Source: Ketobacter sp. (GTDB lineage: Bacteria > Pseudomonadota > Gammaproteobacteria > Pseudomonadales > Ketobacteraceae). From it: 64,000 nt of DNA. Positions 52,307 through 61,674 of the stretch are shown here, piece after piece; position 1 is the first letter of the stretch, and each line of letters opens with the position of its first letter. Under the pieces are notes generated by a model. It was not told the origin of the DNA and did no database searches. It saw only the letters and a list, made by a program, of their open reading frames with translations. A program made the translations under genes and the position numbers. The stretch covers positions 1-64,000 of the forward strand of contig NZ_RCHN01000007.1 in NCBI RefSeq assembly GCF_003671495.1, given 5' to 3'.

Positions 52307-52822
52307 TCAGAACCGCAGATTCAGCCCCAAACTCAAATAGCCGACATCTTCTTCAATGATGGTGTATTCCGCTTCGATCTGGGCAACGTCACCCAGGTTG
52401 AAGCCAAAGCCCGCACCTACTGACAAGCCGGTGTCGCTCTCATCGGCGCTGTCACCGTAGGCTTCTGCGGTCACGTCTTCTTTCAGGATGCCGCCTTTGA
52501 CTTTGAAGAACACGGTACCCTGGGAGCGGTAGGCAAAGTACAGGGCGCTGGTTTCGATCTCGCCTTCCACTTGGGGCCCGTAGTAACCGGATAAACCAGC
52601 ATGGAAGGTGTCGGATTTGTTGTGCTCGAACTCAATGGCGGCGCCGTTGCCCAGGTTGTATCCAACCAAAAAGCCTTTGCCGTTGGGATCGTTGGAATCC
52701 AGTTCCTCGGCGTCAATTTTAAAGCTGCCACCCTTAACCCCAATATACACACCCGGATCCTGCGCAAACAGGGGTCCACTGGCCGCCATCAACATGGCCG
52801 CACTCAAGGCGAATTTTTTCAT
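52307..52822 (-). CDS. Small outer-membrane beta-barrel protein
   Basis: A 171-residue exported protein with a signal peptide ending GPLFAQ, then alternating strands typical of an eight-stranded OmpX/OmpA-like barrel (for example VYIGVKGGSFKID, GFLVGYNLGNGAAIEFEHN and AYRSQGTVFFKVKGGI) and a C-terminal Phe in SLGLNLRF, the outer-membrane assembly signal. Function not predictable. Confidence 0.85.
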   Translation of the reverse strand: MKKFALSAAMLMAASGPLFAQDPGVYIGVKGGSFKIDAEELDSNDPNGKGFLVGYNLGNGAAIEFEHNKSDTFHAGLSGYYGPQVEGEIETSALYFAYRSQGTVFFKVKGGILKEDVTAEAYGDSADESDTGLSVGAGFGFNLGDVAQIEAEYTIIEEDVGYLSLGLNLRF

Positions 52823-52936
52823 AAATAAAAGAACTCCAGATATTTTTAATGTAATGCACCCCGGGCGACAGCGGGCTGTTCGGCCGGGGTGTTGGAATTC
52901 TAGCCTATGATTGCGGGTAAGGGCAAAGTGCGGGGC

Positions 52937-53350
52937 CTATCGGCTCGGGTTGGGGGCGCAGCCTTCCAGAAACACAAAGTCGAAGGCGCCGATGGCAATG
53001 CGGTCACCGTTCTCCAGCACGGCGGTGCCCACCGGTTCGCCGTTGACGATGCAGCCGCCGCTGTCCGGGTGGGTGGTGATCATCCACAGGTCGTCCAGGT
53101 GTTCGATGTTGAGGTGGCAATCCAGCAGGCTGGGGTGGCGCAGGTAAAAGTCCACGCCGGTGGTGGAACCCAGGGTCCAGTTGCGTTGGCCGTGGTGGGG
53201 CCGCAGTACCATCTCCAGGCCGCGAAAGGGGGCGGACAGCATGATCAGGCGGGCGTATTCGCAGGGGCGGGTGGCCTCCTGCCGGGCATGGTGGTCGGTG
53301 AGGAACGCGTTGACGGATTTCAGTAGACGGTTATGGATGGCGGATCCCAT
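52937..53350 (-). CDS. FHA-domain protein
   Basis: A 137-residue protein with a forkhead-associated domain over most of its length: WTLGSTTGVDFYLRHPSLLD then CHLNIEHLDDLWMITT, SGGCIVNGEPVGTAVLENGDRI and FDFVFLEG. The usual GR-S-NH residues are only partly conserved (GS, HLN), so phospho-threonine binding is uncertain. The ATG at 53350 has an AGGGAGG site; ATG at 53389 is an alternative. Divergent from the AarF-like kinase. Confidence 0.8.
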   Translation of the reverse strand: MGSAIHNRLLKSVNAFLTDHHARQEATRPCEYARLIMLSAPFRGLEMVLRPHHGQRNWTLGSTTGVDFYLRHPSLLDCHLNIEHLDDLWMITTHPDSGGCIVNGEPVGTAVLENGDRIAIGAFDFVFLEGCAPNPSR

Positions 53351-53585
53351 TGCCGGTGGCCTCCCTGAGCTGGTAAATGCTGACTGCACCTGTGTATGAT
53401 GGAATCTATAGAGTTATAAAAACAGGGCAAAAGGTCACAGAATGGCTGGCAATAGTGGTGTACGGGGCCGGCTCTGGCTATGATGCCTGGGGTCGGCGCA
53501 AGCCTATAACAACAATCATAACACCCTAAATAATCACCCGATTTTACAGCCCAATAACAACAATTTGCGAGGGAACCCCACTGCC
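53351..53585. other. Divergent intergenic region before the AarF-like kinase
   Basis: About 235 bp between divergent FHA and kinase genes; no gene or clear regulatory site seen. The stretch near 53520-53565 is AT-rich and may hold the promoter of the kinase gene. Confidence 0.4.
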
Positions 53586-55271
53586 ATGGGCATGCTATCC
53601 AATCCGGTAAAAGACGTTAAACGGCTGAATGAGATTTTTTCCATCCTGATCAAGTATGGCTTCGGCGATGTGTTGCGGCGCATGGGGCTGGCCAATACGG
53701 TGGAGCAGGCCAGCCGCCTGATGCGCACGCCCATTTCCAACCAGATGCTGAACATGCAGCCCCCCGAGCGCTTCCGTTGCGCCATAGAGGAGATGGGCCC
53801 CACCTTCATCAAGCTGGGGCAGATCCTGGCCACCCGGGTGGATCTGTTCAGCCAGGACATGATTCACGAACTGGAGAAGCTGCAGGACAACGCGCCGGTG
53901 ATGCCGTACGCCGAGATTGAGCCGTTGATCGAGAAGGCCCTGGGGGCGCCCCCGGCCAAGGTGTTCCGCCACATCAATGAGCAGCCCCTGGCCAGCGCCT
54001 CCATTGCCCAGGTGCACGAGGCCATGACCAAAAAGGGCGAGCGGGTGGTGCTGAAGGTGCGCAAGCCCGGGGTGCGGCGCACCATCGAGGCGGACCTGCG
54101 GCTGATGCACAGCATGGCCCGGCTCATCAATATCCAGTCGGTGGAGCTGCGCCGCTATCGGCCGGAGGAAATGGTGCGGGAGTTCGAGCGCTCCCTGCGC
54201 CGCGAACTGGATTTCACCATTGAGGCGAAGAACTCCGAACGCATTGCCCGCAACCTGCGCAAGTTCAAATGGCTGAAGATTCCCAAGGTGTATTGGCAGT
54301 GGACCAGTGAAACCCTCAATGTGCAGGAGTATGTGCAGGGCACCTCCGCCAAAGACGCAGAAGCACTGGACCGAATGGGGGTGGACCGGGAGCTGCTGGC
54401 CCGCCGCGGCTCGCAGGTGGCCTGGAACTGTATGCTGGAGGATGGCCTGTTCCACGCCGATCCCCACCCGGGCAATTTTTATGTGCTGCCGGGCAACGGC
54501 ATTGCCATGCTGGACTTCGGCATGGTGGGCAAGCTCAGTTATCAGCGCCGGGAACAGATCATCCGCCTGGTGCGCTCCATTATTTTTCAGGAAACGGACA
54601 CCGCCGCCGCGGTGCTGGTGGAGTGGAGCAACAGTGACAACATCGACGTGGAAGCCCTGGCCCGGGATTGCGCCGATCTTGTGGAGCAGTATTACGGCCT
54701 GAACCTGAGTGAGATCGATATTCCCCAGGTGATCCTGGATTGCATGGCGTTGATGCGCAATTACGATCTGGTGATGCCGTCGGACATCACCCTGGCGGCC
54801 AAGGCGTTTATTACGCTGGAAGGTTTTGGCCGCCTGGTGAAACCGGATTTCAATCTGATGGACGCGGCGGAGCCATTGATCCGGGATCTGATCAAGAAGC
54901 GCTATCACCCGGTGCGGCTGGCCCGCTCCCTGGGCAGTCGCGCCATCAAGATGGTGGATCGTATTTATGAACCGCCGTCTGAACTGCCCCAGGTGCACAG
55001 CCAGGGCAGCAGTGCCAAAATGGACGCCTATTTGATGGATCGCCTGTCCTATCGTCTGGAGGATGCATCCTATCGCCAGACCCAGGCCATTTACGATGTG
55101 GGTTTTCTGATTATGTTTACCCTGTTGCTGATCACGCCCCATGGCCCCCGCATTTATGACATCAGCGTGTTGAATGTGATCGGCGTGCTGGGGGTGTTGG
55201 GGGTGATGGCCAATGTGGCGCGAATTCAGGTGGTGACCTGGTGGCAGCGTAAGAAACGGGATTTAAGTTAG
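53586..55271 (+). CDS. ABC1/AarF/UbiB-family atypical kinase
   Basis: A 561-residue UbiB-type protein-kinase-like ATPase. It has the KxGQ motif in GPTFIKLGQILATRVD, the Ala-rich loop ASASIAQVHEA, the catalytic loop DGLFHADPHPGNFYVL and DFGMVG. Two C-terminal helices (YDVGFLIMFTLLLIT and ISVLNVIGVLGVLGVMANV) anchor it in the membrane. UbiB proteins support ubiquinone synthesis and lipid handling. It is not next to ubiE/ubiJ, so it may be an extra paralogue; no gene symbol is assigned. The next gene follows within 10 bp. Confidence 0.9.
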   Translation: MGMLSNPVKDVKRLNEIFSILIKYGFGDVLRRMGLANTVEQASRLMRTPISNQMLNMQPPERFRCAIEEMGPTFIKLGQILATRVDLFSQDMIHELEKLQDNAPVMPYAEIEPLIEKALGAPPAKVFRHINEQPLASASIAQVHEAMTKKGERVVLKVRKPGVRRTIEADLRLMHSMARLINIQSVELRRYRPEEMVREFERSLRRELDFTIEAKNSERIARNLRKFKWLKIPKVYWQWTSETLNVQEYVQGTSAKDAEALDRMGVDRELLARRGSQVAWNCMLEDGLFHADPHPGNFYVLPGNGIAMLDFGMVGKLSYQRREQIIRLVRSIIFQETDTAAAVLVEWSNSDNIDVEALARDCADLVEQYYGLNLSEIDIPQVILDCMALMRNYDLVMPSDITLAAKAFITLEGFGRLVKPDFNLMDAAEPLIRDLIKKRYHPVRLARSLGSRAIKMVDRIYEPPSELPQVHSQGSSAKMDAYLMDRLSYRLEDASYRQTQAIYDVGFLIMFTLLLITPHGPRIYDISVLNVIGVLGVLGVMANVARIQVVTWWQRKKRDLS

Positions 55272-55280
55272 GAGGCAACC

Positions 55281-55769
55281 GTGCATCAGACTCGTAGTTG
55301 TAAATGGATAAACGCCCTGTTACTGAGTTGTGCTCTGGCGTTGGGCATTGCCGTGGTCTGGCCCGTTCCAGTGCAGGCGCAAACGCCGGCCGATTCCACC
55401 CCCGCTCTGCATCATCTGGTGCTGGTGAGTTTTAGCGCAGACAGCACGCCGCAACAACGGCAACAGGTGATCGAGGATTCACTCACCCTGCTGCGGGACA
55501 TTCCCGGTGTGGAAGCGGTGGCGGCGGGGCACAAGGCACAAGCGAACCGGCCGGTGCACATTCAGGATTACGATGTGGGGATTTATGTGCGCCTCTCCAG
55601 CGAAAGTGCGTTGGCGGATTACAGTGCCCACCCCAGGCACCAGCAGTTGCTGCAGCGCAACAAGGCCACCATTGCCGGCATCCGGGTGATTGATTTTGTG
55701 GGGGAACCTGAACCGGCTGTAACCGGTTCAGGCTTGGGTTTGGATTTGGGTTTGGATACGGGGGAATAA
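55281..55769 (+). CDS. Secreted Dabb-domain protein
   Basis: A 162-residue exported protein with a signal peptide (LLLSCALALGIAVVWPVPVQA) and a Dabb barrel starting ALHHLVLVSFSADSTPQQRQ, with DYDVGIYVRLSSES and YSAHPRHQQL. Function unknown. GTG start after TTAGGAGGCAACC, which is a strong ribosome-binding site, 9 bp after the kinase stop, so co-transcribed. The C-terminal tail is Gly/Leu-rich. Convergent with cynS, with 2 bp between the stops. Confidence 0.8.
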   Translation: MHQTRSCKWINALLLSCALALGIAVVWPVPVQAQTPADSTPALHHLVLVSFSADSTPQQRQQVIEDSLTLLRDIPGVEAVAAGHKAQANRPVHIQDYDVGIYVRLSSESALADYSAHPRHQQLLQRNKATIAGIRVIDFVGEPEPAVTGSGLGLDLGLDTGE

Positions 55770-55771
55770 CC

Positions 55772-56206
55772 TTACCAGGCTTTATAGGGCAGGAATTTTC
55801 CGTTCATGGTGATCACCACCCGATCCCCTTTCGGGTTTTCCTCTTTCTCCACTTCCATGGAGAAGTCGATGGCGCTCATGATGCCGTCGCCGAATTTTTC
55901 CTGGATCACTTCTTTCAGAGTTTCCCCATAAACGCCGACGATCTCATACAGGCGATAGATCAGCGGGTCGGTGGGGACCGCCTGATCCCACACCTTGGTG
56001 GGGTACTTTTGCAACGCGGTGCAGATCTCGGGGCTCAGATCCAGCACACCGCAGAGGGCCTCTGCGCTTTCCTTTGGCATGCTGTTCATGCCCATGCAGG
56101 CGGAGGTGGTCCAGACCGGCGACATGCCGATGGCTTTGCCGATGTCTTCCCAACTCATTCCTTTGCTTTCTTTGGCAGCGATAATGGTTTTTGCCACTTC
56201 ACTCAT
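55772..56206 (-). CDS. cynS: Cyanate hydratase (cyanase)
   Basis: A 144-residue cyanase converting cyanate and bicarbonate to ammonia and CO2. The catalytic Arg and Glu are in YRLYEIVGVYG and the catalytic Ser in DGIMSAIDF; these match Arg96, Glu99 and Ser122 of E. coli. The N-terminal helical DNA-binding-like fold is present. Last gene of the cynABDS operon, 19 bp after cynD. Confidence 0.96.
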   Translation of the reverse strand: MSEVAKTIIAAKESKGMSWEDIGKAIGMSPVWTTSACMGMNSMPKESAEALCGVLDLSPEICTALQKYPTKVWDQAVPTDPLIYRLYEIVGVYGETLKEVIQEKFGDGIMSAIDFSMEVEKEENPKGDRVVITMNGKFLPYKAW

Positions 56207-56225
56207 GACGATTCTCCTGCTGTTG

Positions 56226-57137
56226 CTATTGATTGACTGCTCGTGGATGTTGAGGGGTGTGGTCCGCCGCCGCGCCTTCTGCTGGCGCGCCGGACAGGTC
56301 CAGATCTGCTAACGGGTTTACCTCTTTGGGTTTGCCTGAGGTGGTATCCGGTTTCTCGCCGGAGCGGTTGACCAGGAAGTTCACCAGGTAATTGCGCAGC
56401 GGGTAGTAACCGGGTTGTTGAAAAATGGTGTTGCGTTGCCGGGGCCGGGGCAGGTCCACCTTCACCGATTCTGCGATGGCGGCATTGGGCCCGTTGGACA
56501 TGAGAAAGATGCGATCCGACAACAGAATGGCTTCGTCCACATCGTGGGTGATCATGAACACCGTCTGATGGGTTTCACTCCAGATTTTCACCAGCTCCTC
56601 CTGAATCACGCCCCGGGTCAGCGCATCCAGGGCACCGAAGGGTTCGTCCAGCAGCAACAGTTCCGGCTGGGTGGCAAAGGCGCGGGCGATGCTCACCCGT
56701 TGCCGCATGCCACCGGACAATTCCGAGGGTTTGCGATTCAAGGCGTGTTCCAGTCCCACCATGTTGAGAAAGCGGGTGCTGTGTTCCCGCACCTTGCTTT
56801 TGCTCCAGCTCTTCCAGCGGGCTTTGACGCCGAACTCCACATTGCTGAGGGTGGATAACCAGGGCAGCAGGCTGTAGTTCTGGAACACCACGCCGCGTTC
56901 AAGGCTCGGGCCTTTTACTTCCTTGTTGTTCATGATCACCGCGCCGGCGCTGGGATCATCCAGCCCCGCCAGGGTATTGAGAATGGTGGATTTGCCGCAG
57001 CCGGAATGGCCGATGATGCAGACAAACTCGCCTTTATCCAGGGTAAAGTTGACGTTGTCATAGACGGTGAAGTCGTTGCCTTCTTTGGTTGCATACACCT
57101 TCGACAGGCCGCTGACTTCCAGAAATGCGTGTGACAT
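56226..57137 (-). CDS. cynD: Cyanate ABC transporter ATP-binding protein
   Basis: A 303-residue NrtD/SsuB-like ATPase with Walker A GHSGCGKST, Q-loop VFQNYSLLPWL, signature ELSGGMRQRVSIARAFA, Walker B LLLLDEPFGALD and H-loop MITHDVDEA. The C-terminal 60 residues are an extra tail. Energises CynAB. Cyanase next to it makes cyanate the likely substrate; nitrate is the alternative in this family. Confidence 0.9.
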   Translation of the reverse strand: MSHAFLEVSGLSKVYATKEGNDFTVYDNVNFTLDKGEFVCIIGHSGCGKSTILNTLAGLDDPSAGAVIMNNKEVKGPSLERGVVFQNYSLLPWLSTLSNVEFGVKARWKSWSKSKVREHSTRFLNMVGLEHALNRKPSELSGGMRQRVSIARAFATQPELLLLDEPFGALDALTRGVIQEELVKIWSETHQTVFMITHDVDEAILLSDRIFLMSNGPNAAIAESVKVDLPRPRQRNTIFQQPGYYPLRNYLVNFLVNRSGEKPDTTSGKPKEVNPLADLDLSGAPAEGAAADHTPQHPRAVNQ

Positions 57138-57148
57138 GTGGCTGCCTC

Positions 57149-57979
57149 CTATTCGTTGTATTCAACCAGTCGTTGCGCACTGGACAGGGCCAGGTCCAGC
57201 AGCATGCCCACGCAACCGATCATCAGGATGGAAAAAATCACGCTGTTCAAATCCAGGTTGTTCCATTCGTTCCACACGTAGTAGCCGATGCCGGTGCCGC
57301 CCACCAGCATTTCCGCGGCCACGATTACCAGCCAGGCGATGCCGATGGAAATGCGCATGCCGGTGAGAATGGTGGGTGCTGCCGCCGGCAGGATCACCTG
57401 AAACGCCGTACGCAACGGTGACAGCTCGTGGGTGCGGGCCACGTTGATCCAGTCGCCGCGCACGTTGGCCACACCAAACGCGGTGTTGATCAGCATGGGC
57501 CAGATGGAACAGATGAAGATCACAAAAATGGCGGAGGTCTCTGAATCCTGGATGATGAACAGGGCCAGTGGCATCCAGGCCAGGGGTGAGATGGGGCGCA
57601 GCACCTGGATAAACGGATTCAACGCGTTGTACATCAGGGGTGACATGCCCACCACAAAGCCGATGGGAATGGCAATCAACGCCGCCAGAATATAACCGGT
57701 CAGCACCCGATACAGGGAATAGGCCAGCTGAATGCCGATGCCCTTGTCGTTGGGCCCCTTGTCATAGAACGGATTACTCAGTTCATCCCAGGCGTGTTTG
57801 AGCACGTCGGAAGGCGGGGGCACCCGCGCTTCCTGTTCGGCTCCACCCATCAGCATTTCGTATTCCGTCATCTCTGTGGATTTTTCCGGTGTCACGACTG
57901 CGGCTTCCCAGATGCCGAACAGCAGCACGGCCATCACAATCGACAGTAAAGCGGCACGAAATGGCATGGACTGCATCAT
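57149..57979 (-). CDS. cynB: Cyanate ABC transporter permease
   Basis: A 276-residue NrtB/SsuC-type permease with about six membrane helices and the EAA loop region ARTHELSPLRTAFQVILPAAAP. The N-terminus has a single helix (LLSIVMAVLLFGIWEAAV). It is flanked by the ATPase and the substrate-binding gene with one-base or short overlaps; its first base overlaps the cynA stop. Confidence 0.9.
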   Translation of the reverse strand: MMQSMPFRAALLSIVMAVLLFGIWEAAVVTPEKSTEMTEYEMLMGGAEQEARVPPPSDVLKHAWDELSNPFYDKGPNDKGIGIQLAYSLYRVLTGYILAALIAIPIGFVVGMSPLMYNALNPFIQVLRPISPLAWMPLALFIIQDSETSAIFVIFICSIWPMLINTAFGVANVRGDWINVARTHELSPLRTAFQVILPAAAPTILTGMRISIGIAWLVIVAAEMLVGGTGIGYYVWNEWNNLDLNSVIFSILMIGCVGMLLDLALSSAQRLVEYNE

Positions 57980-59373
57980 CAGACTCTCCCGATGGCAAAG
58001 CTCTTCACGTATTCATCGGGCTTGGTGTAATCAAACTCTTTGCCCATGATGGTGTAGTTGGCGTAGGTTTTGGTGGGCGCGCTGTAACCCAGATCCTTCA
58101 TGATCTTTTCGCAATCCGATGCCAGGTACACCTGCTCTGCCACCGCTTTGTAATCCACGTCGCCCTTGATGTAGCCCCAACGTTTCATCTGGGTGAGAAT
58201 CCACACTGCCATGGAATGCCAGGGGAAGGGGTCGAAATCGATGCGGTCCGGCACATCCTGGATGGAGCCCAGGCCGTCGGCGTAGCGCCCGGTCAACACC
58301 TGCTGGATCACCGGCACCGGCTGGTTCAGGTAGTTCTTCGGCGCGATGGCTTCCGAGATCTCTTTGCGGTTGTCCGGGTTGGAGGAATACTGGGTGGCGT
58401 CGATGATGGATTTCAGCAACGCGCCGTAGGTGTTGGGGTTGGTCTCGGCGAACTCTTTACTGCAGGCAAACGCGCAGCAGGGGTGGCCTTCCCAGATATC
58501 TTTGGTGAGGGTGTGGATGAAGCCCACTTTTTCCCACACGGCGCGCTGGTTGAACGGGTCGGGGGAGAGGTAACCGTCCAGGTTGCCGGCCCGCAGGTTG
58601 GCCACCATTTCCGGCGGCGGTACCACACGGATCTGGATGTCTTTGTCCGGGTCCAGGCCGTGCTCGGCCACGTAGTATCGCAGCAGGAAGTTATGCATGG
58701 AATAGTCGAAGGGCACGCCGAACTTGAAGCCTTTCCACTGTTTGGGATCGCGTTTGTCTTTGTGGTCCACATGCAACACGATGGCCTGGCCGTTGATGTT
58801 TTCCACGGCGGGCATAATGTAAGGCTCGGCGGTGGAACCGGCACCCAGGGTCATGGCCAGGGGCATGGGAGTCAGCATGTGGGAGGCGTCGTATTCCTTG
58901 GCCAGGGATTTATCCCGGGCCACCGCCCAGCCGGCGGTTTTGATCACGTCCACGTCCAGGCCGTATTTGGAATAAAAGCCCAGGGGGTGCGCCATGATGA
59001 TGGGAGTGGCGCAGGTGATGGGCACAAAGCCCACGTTGAGTTTGGTTTTTTCCAGCTTGCCCATGGATTCCTTGAGGGCCGCCTTGGCTTCGTTCATGGG
59101 GAAGAAGGTGGACAGCATGGCCGCGGCAGTACCGCCCCCCAGCAAACCCATAAACTGACGGCGGCTGACGTCGCTCTGGTTGAACACCGCTCGCACCACC
59201 GCGTTCTCGATGGCCCGATCCATCATCTCTTCGGAGGACATCTGTGCCGAGGGCGCAGTGCCGGTGGCGTCTTCCTGCTGGATGGCGCTGGCGCATTTCT
59301 GGCAACTGCATCCCGCTTCATGGGTCAGGCTGGTGTTTGGATCGTATGGGTTTCCAAGACTTTTAACGGTCAT
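57979..59373 (-). CDS. cynA: Cyanate ABC transporter substrate-binding protein (Tat-exported)
   Basis: A 464-residue NrtA/CynA-type periplasmic protein. A long pre-signal region with Cys-rich GCSCQKCAS precedes the twin-arginine motif SRRQFMGLLGGG at about residue 70, so it is Tat-exported. The mature part has LNVGFVPITCATPIIMAHPL and the binding-domain signature. The ATG at 59373 follows GGGGGAGAG; a longer frame (59442) overlaps the promoter. It begins the cynABDS operon, controlled by the sigma-54 promoter at 59519. Confidence 0.9.
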   Translation of the reverse strand: MTVKSLGNPYDPNTSLTHEAGCSCQKCASAIQQEDATGTAPSAQMSSEEMMDRAIENAVVRAVFNQSDVSRRQFMGLLGGGTAAAMLSTFFPMNEAKAALKESMGKLEKTKLNVGFVPITCATPIIMAHPLGFYSKYGLDVDVIKTAGWAVARDKSLAKEYDASHMLTPMPLAMTLGAGSTAEPYIMPAVENINGQAIVLHVDHKDKRDPKQWKGFKFGVPFDYSMHNFLLRYYVAEHGLDPDKDIQIRVVPPPEMVANLRAGNLDGYLSPDPFNQRAVWEKVGFIHTLTKDIWEGHPCCAFACSKEFAETNPNTYGALLKSIIDATQYSSNPDNRKEISEAIAPKNYLNQPVPVIQQVLTGRYADGLGSIQDVPDRIDFDPFPWHSMAVWILTQMKRWGYIKGDVDYKAVAEQVYLASDCEKIMKDLGYSAPTKTYANYTIMGKEFDYTKPDEYVKSFAIGRV

Positions 59374-59518
59374 CTCTGACTCTCCCCCGGAGTGGTTGGT
59401 GAAACTGTGCAGAATGGAGTGACCTGCACTATTACGGAACATGAGCGGGACTGGCGCCCCCTGATCTGCCCGGCAGCGGAGATGATCCGCCCACTGGGCT
59501 GGTTCTGTGATGATCAGA

Positions 59519-59533
59519 GCATGCTCCGTGCCA
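59519..59533 (-). promoter_or_regulatory. Sigma-54 (-24/-12) promoter of cynABDS
   Basis: Minus strand: TGGCAC-GGAGC-ATGC, matching TGGCAC-N5-TTGC except the first T of the -12 box. The start codon of cynA is about 145 bp beyond. The GG/GC spacing is correct. The divergent enhancer-binding protein is the obvious activator. Confidence 0.8.
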
Positions 59534-59603
59534 ATCTGGTTGGTGTAGCCCAGTGCCCTTATAAAACAATGACTTATGTTTTGGTGGTGGGGGTGAGAAG
59601 GTG

Positions 59604-59659
59604 TTACGCAAAAGCGTAAATTACGCAGATGAGTAAAAATATTTTACGAGAATTCGTAA
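59604..59659. promoter_or_regulatory. Three 16-bp palindromes, probable CynF enhancer sites
   Basis: TTACGC-AAAA-GCGTAA (59604-59619) and TTACGA-GAAT-TCGTAA (59644-59659) are perfect palindromes; TTACGC-AGAT-GAGTAA (59621-59636) is one mismatch off. They lie about 70-125 bp upstream of the -24 box of cynA, the usual UAS position, and just before cynF. Confidence 0.8.
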
Positions 59660-59660
59660 T

Positions 59661-59675
59661 TGGCACGGCCCTTGT
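59661..59675 (+). promoter_or_regulatory. Sigma-54-like sequence facing cynF
   Basis: TGGCACGGCCCTTGT matches the -24 box fully but has TTGT in place of TTGC at the -12 box. It is directly beside the third palindrome and 38 bp before the cynF start. It may permit autoregulation, or be a chance match. Confidence 0.4.
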
Positions 59676-59712
59676 TTGAACTCACGTAATTGAGCATTGG
59701 TGAGGGCAATAC

Positions 59713-61674
59713 ATGGAAAACGAACTGGAGACCAGGGCAAGATTACTGGCCAATGGGCTTGATACCAGCGACATGGCAGTACTGTGTATCGACCCGGTGG
59801 CCGATCAGGTGCTGGAGTGCAATGCCACCCTGGTGACCCTCACCGGATTCACCCGGGATCAGATCTTTTCCATGCCGGTGTCCATCCTGTTCGCCAATCA
59901 ATTCCCCAGCCTGGTGGCCTTCAGTCAGGCCTGCATTGAAAACAAGAACAGCTACACCAGCGAACTGAATCTGATTTGCGCCGACGACAGCACGCGCCCG
60001 GTGGAGGTGTACGGTTCGGTGTTTGAAGAGCAGGGCAAACCCCGCCTGCTGTTCACCCTGTTTGATACCCAGTACTGCCACAAGCTGCGCCTGGACGCCG
60101 ATGCCACCCGCTATCATCGCGGTGGCCTGATGGAATGGAAGCGGATCGAAGAAGTGTTCTCGGAATTCGAGCGCGAAAACCAGTTGATTCTGAATGCCGC
60201 CGGGGAAGGCATTTACGGGGTCAACACGGAAGGGGTGACCACTTTCCTTAATCCGGCGGCAGAAAAAATGCTGGGTTACAGTGCGGCGGAACTGGTGGGG
60301 CTCAATGCCCACGAGTACATCCACCACAGTCATGAGGACGGCTCCTGTTACCAGATGAACTGCTGCCCCATTTTTGCGGCATTCCACGATGGGGTGGTGC
60401 ATCAGGTGGGGGACGAAGTGTTCTGGCGCAAGGACGGTTCCTCGTTTCCGGTGGAATACACCAGCACGCCCATTGAGGATCAGGGCCGGGTGGTGGGTGC
60501 GGTGGTGTTGTTCCGGGATGTCAGCGAACGGCGGGAGGCGGATCGCCGCTTGCGGGCGGCCTTGTCGGAGGTGGAAAGCCTGAAGCGGCGCCTGGAACTG
60601 GAGAACGCCTATCTGCAGGAGGAAATTCGCTCCGAACACAACTATCGGGAAATCGTCGGCCGCAGCAACGCCATTCGCAATACCATCGCCCAGATTGAAC
60701 TGGTGGCCCCCACCGACGCCAACGTGCTGATCACCGGCGAGTCCGGCACCGGTAAGGAGCTGTTGGCCCGGGCCATCCATGAAGCCAGTGAACGCCGCAC
60801 CCGGCCGTTGATCCGGGTGAACTGCGCCGCCATTCCCCGGGACCTGTTTGAAAGTGAATTTTTCGGCCATGTGAAAGGGGCCTTTACCGGTGCCACCAGT
60901 GATCGCATCGGGCGTTTTGAATTGGCGGACGGCGGCACCCTGTTCCTGGACGAAGTGGGGGAAATTCCCCTGGAACTGCAGGGCAAACTGTTGCGGGTGT
61001 TGCAGGAGAAACAGTTCGAGCGGGTAGGAGATACCCAGACCCGGGGGGTGGATGTGCGGGTGATTGCCGCCACCAACCGGGATCTGAAAGCGGATGTAAG
61101 TGACCACCGTTTTCGGGAGGATCTGTATTTTCGCTTGAATGTGTTCCCTATTGAATCGGCCCCGTTGCGCAAACGCAGTGAGGACATTCCGTTGTTGGCC
61201 ACGTACTTCATCGAAAAGGCCTGCCGCAAACAGAACAAGCCGGTGCTGCCGCTGTCGATCGCGGATGTGCGCCGCCTGCAGGCCTATAACTGGCCCGGCA
61301 ATATTCGTGAGCTGGAGAACGTGATTGAGCGGGCGGTGATTGTATCCGGCACCGGCAAGTTGCGCATCGATGTGCCGGAGCTGACCCGTTCGCTGCTGCC
61401 CGTGGCACCGACGCTGGCTCAACCTGAGAACACCGGGACGCTGGTGAAAACGGAAGAGGAACGCCGCAACGAGGAGCGCAATAATGTAATCAGCGCCTTG
61501 CAGCAATGTGGGGGTAAGGTGTCGGGTGTGGATGGGGCGGCGCGCTTGCTGGGTATGAAACCCACCACCCTCTATTCCCGTATCCAGCGTTGGCGGATAG
61601 ATGTGTCGGTATTCAAAAACGCAGAGTCGGAGTCGAGGCGGGCGTTGCGCTCAGGCCTGGGGGCCGCCGGTTAG
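59713..61674 (+). CDS. cynF: Sigma-54-dependent activator of the cyanate operon
   Basis: A 653-residue bacterial enhancer-binding protein. Two N-terminal PAS domains (about 15-125 and 150-275), the latter with [17 protein letters not shown] and FFRD-type PAC; coiled coil (280-310); AAA+ domain (about 315-545) with Walker A GESGTGKE, sigma-54 contact GAFTGA, Walker B LFLDEVGE and R-finger region; and a C-terminal Fis-type HTH ([20 protein letters not shown]). Divergent from cynABDS; a sigma-54 activator named CynF controls cyn genes in Pseudomonas pseudoalcaligenes. Its 3' end overlaps the SlyD-like gene by 24 bp. Confidence 0.88.
   Translation: MENELETRARLLANGLDTSDMAVLCIDPVADQVLECNATLVTLTGFTRDQIFSMPVSILFANQFPSLVAFSQACIENKNSYTSELNLICADDSTRPVEVYGSVFEEQGKPRLLFTLFDTQYCHKLRLDADATRYHRGGLMEWKRIEEVFSEFERENQLILNAAGEGIYGVNTEGVTTFLNPAAEKMLGYSAAELVGLNAHEYIHHSHEDGSCYQMNCCPIFAAFHDGVVHQVGDEVFWRKDGSSFPVEYTSTPIEDQGRVVGAVVLFRDVSERREADRRLRAALSEVESLKRRLELENAYLQEEIRSEHNYREIVGRSNAIRNTIAQIELVAPTDANVLITGESGTGKELLARAIHEASERRTRPLIRVNCAAIPRDLFESEFFGHVKGAFTGATSDRIGRFELADGGTLFLDEVGEIPLELQGKLLRVLQEKQFERVGDTQTRGVDVRVIAATNRDLKADVSDHRFREDLYFRLNVFPIESAPLRKRSEDIPLLATYFIEKACRKQNKPVLPLSIADVRRLQAYNWPGNIRELENVIERAVIVSGTGKLRIDVPELTRSLLPVAPTLAQPENTGTLVKTEEERRNEERNNVISALQQCGGKVSGVDGAARLLGMKPTTLYSRIQRWRIDVSVFKNAESESRRALRSGLGAAG

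Larger units (their letters stand above)
59374..59712. other. Divergent cynA-cynF control region
   Basis: A 339-bp non-coding stretch between divergent operons. From cynF towards cynA it holds a sigma-54-like sequence facing cynF, three palindromes (59604-59659) and the sigma-54 promoter facing cynA (59519-59533). No small gene is seen. Confidence 0.7.

Noticed and set aside
57889..59379. A 496-residue plus-strand frame opposite cynA and cynB
   Set aside because: Shadow of two clearly conserved genes; His/Val/Gly-rich nonsense without motifs.
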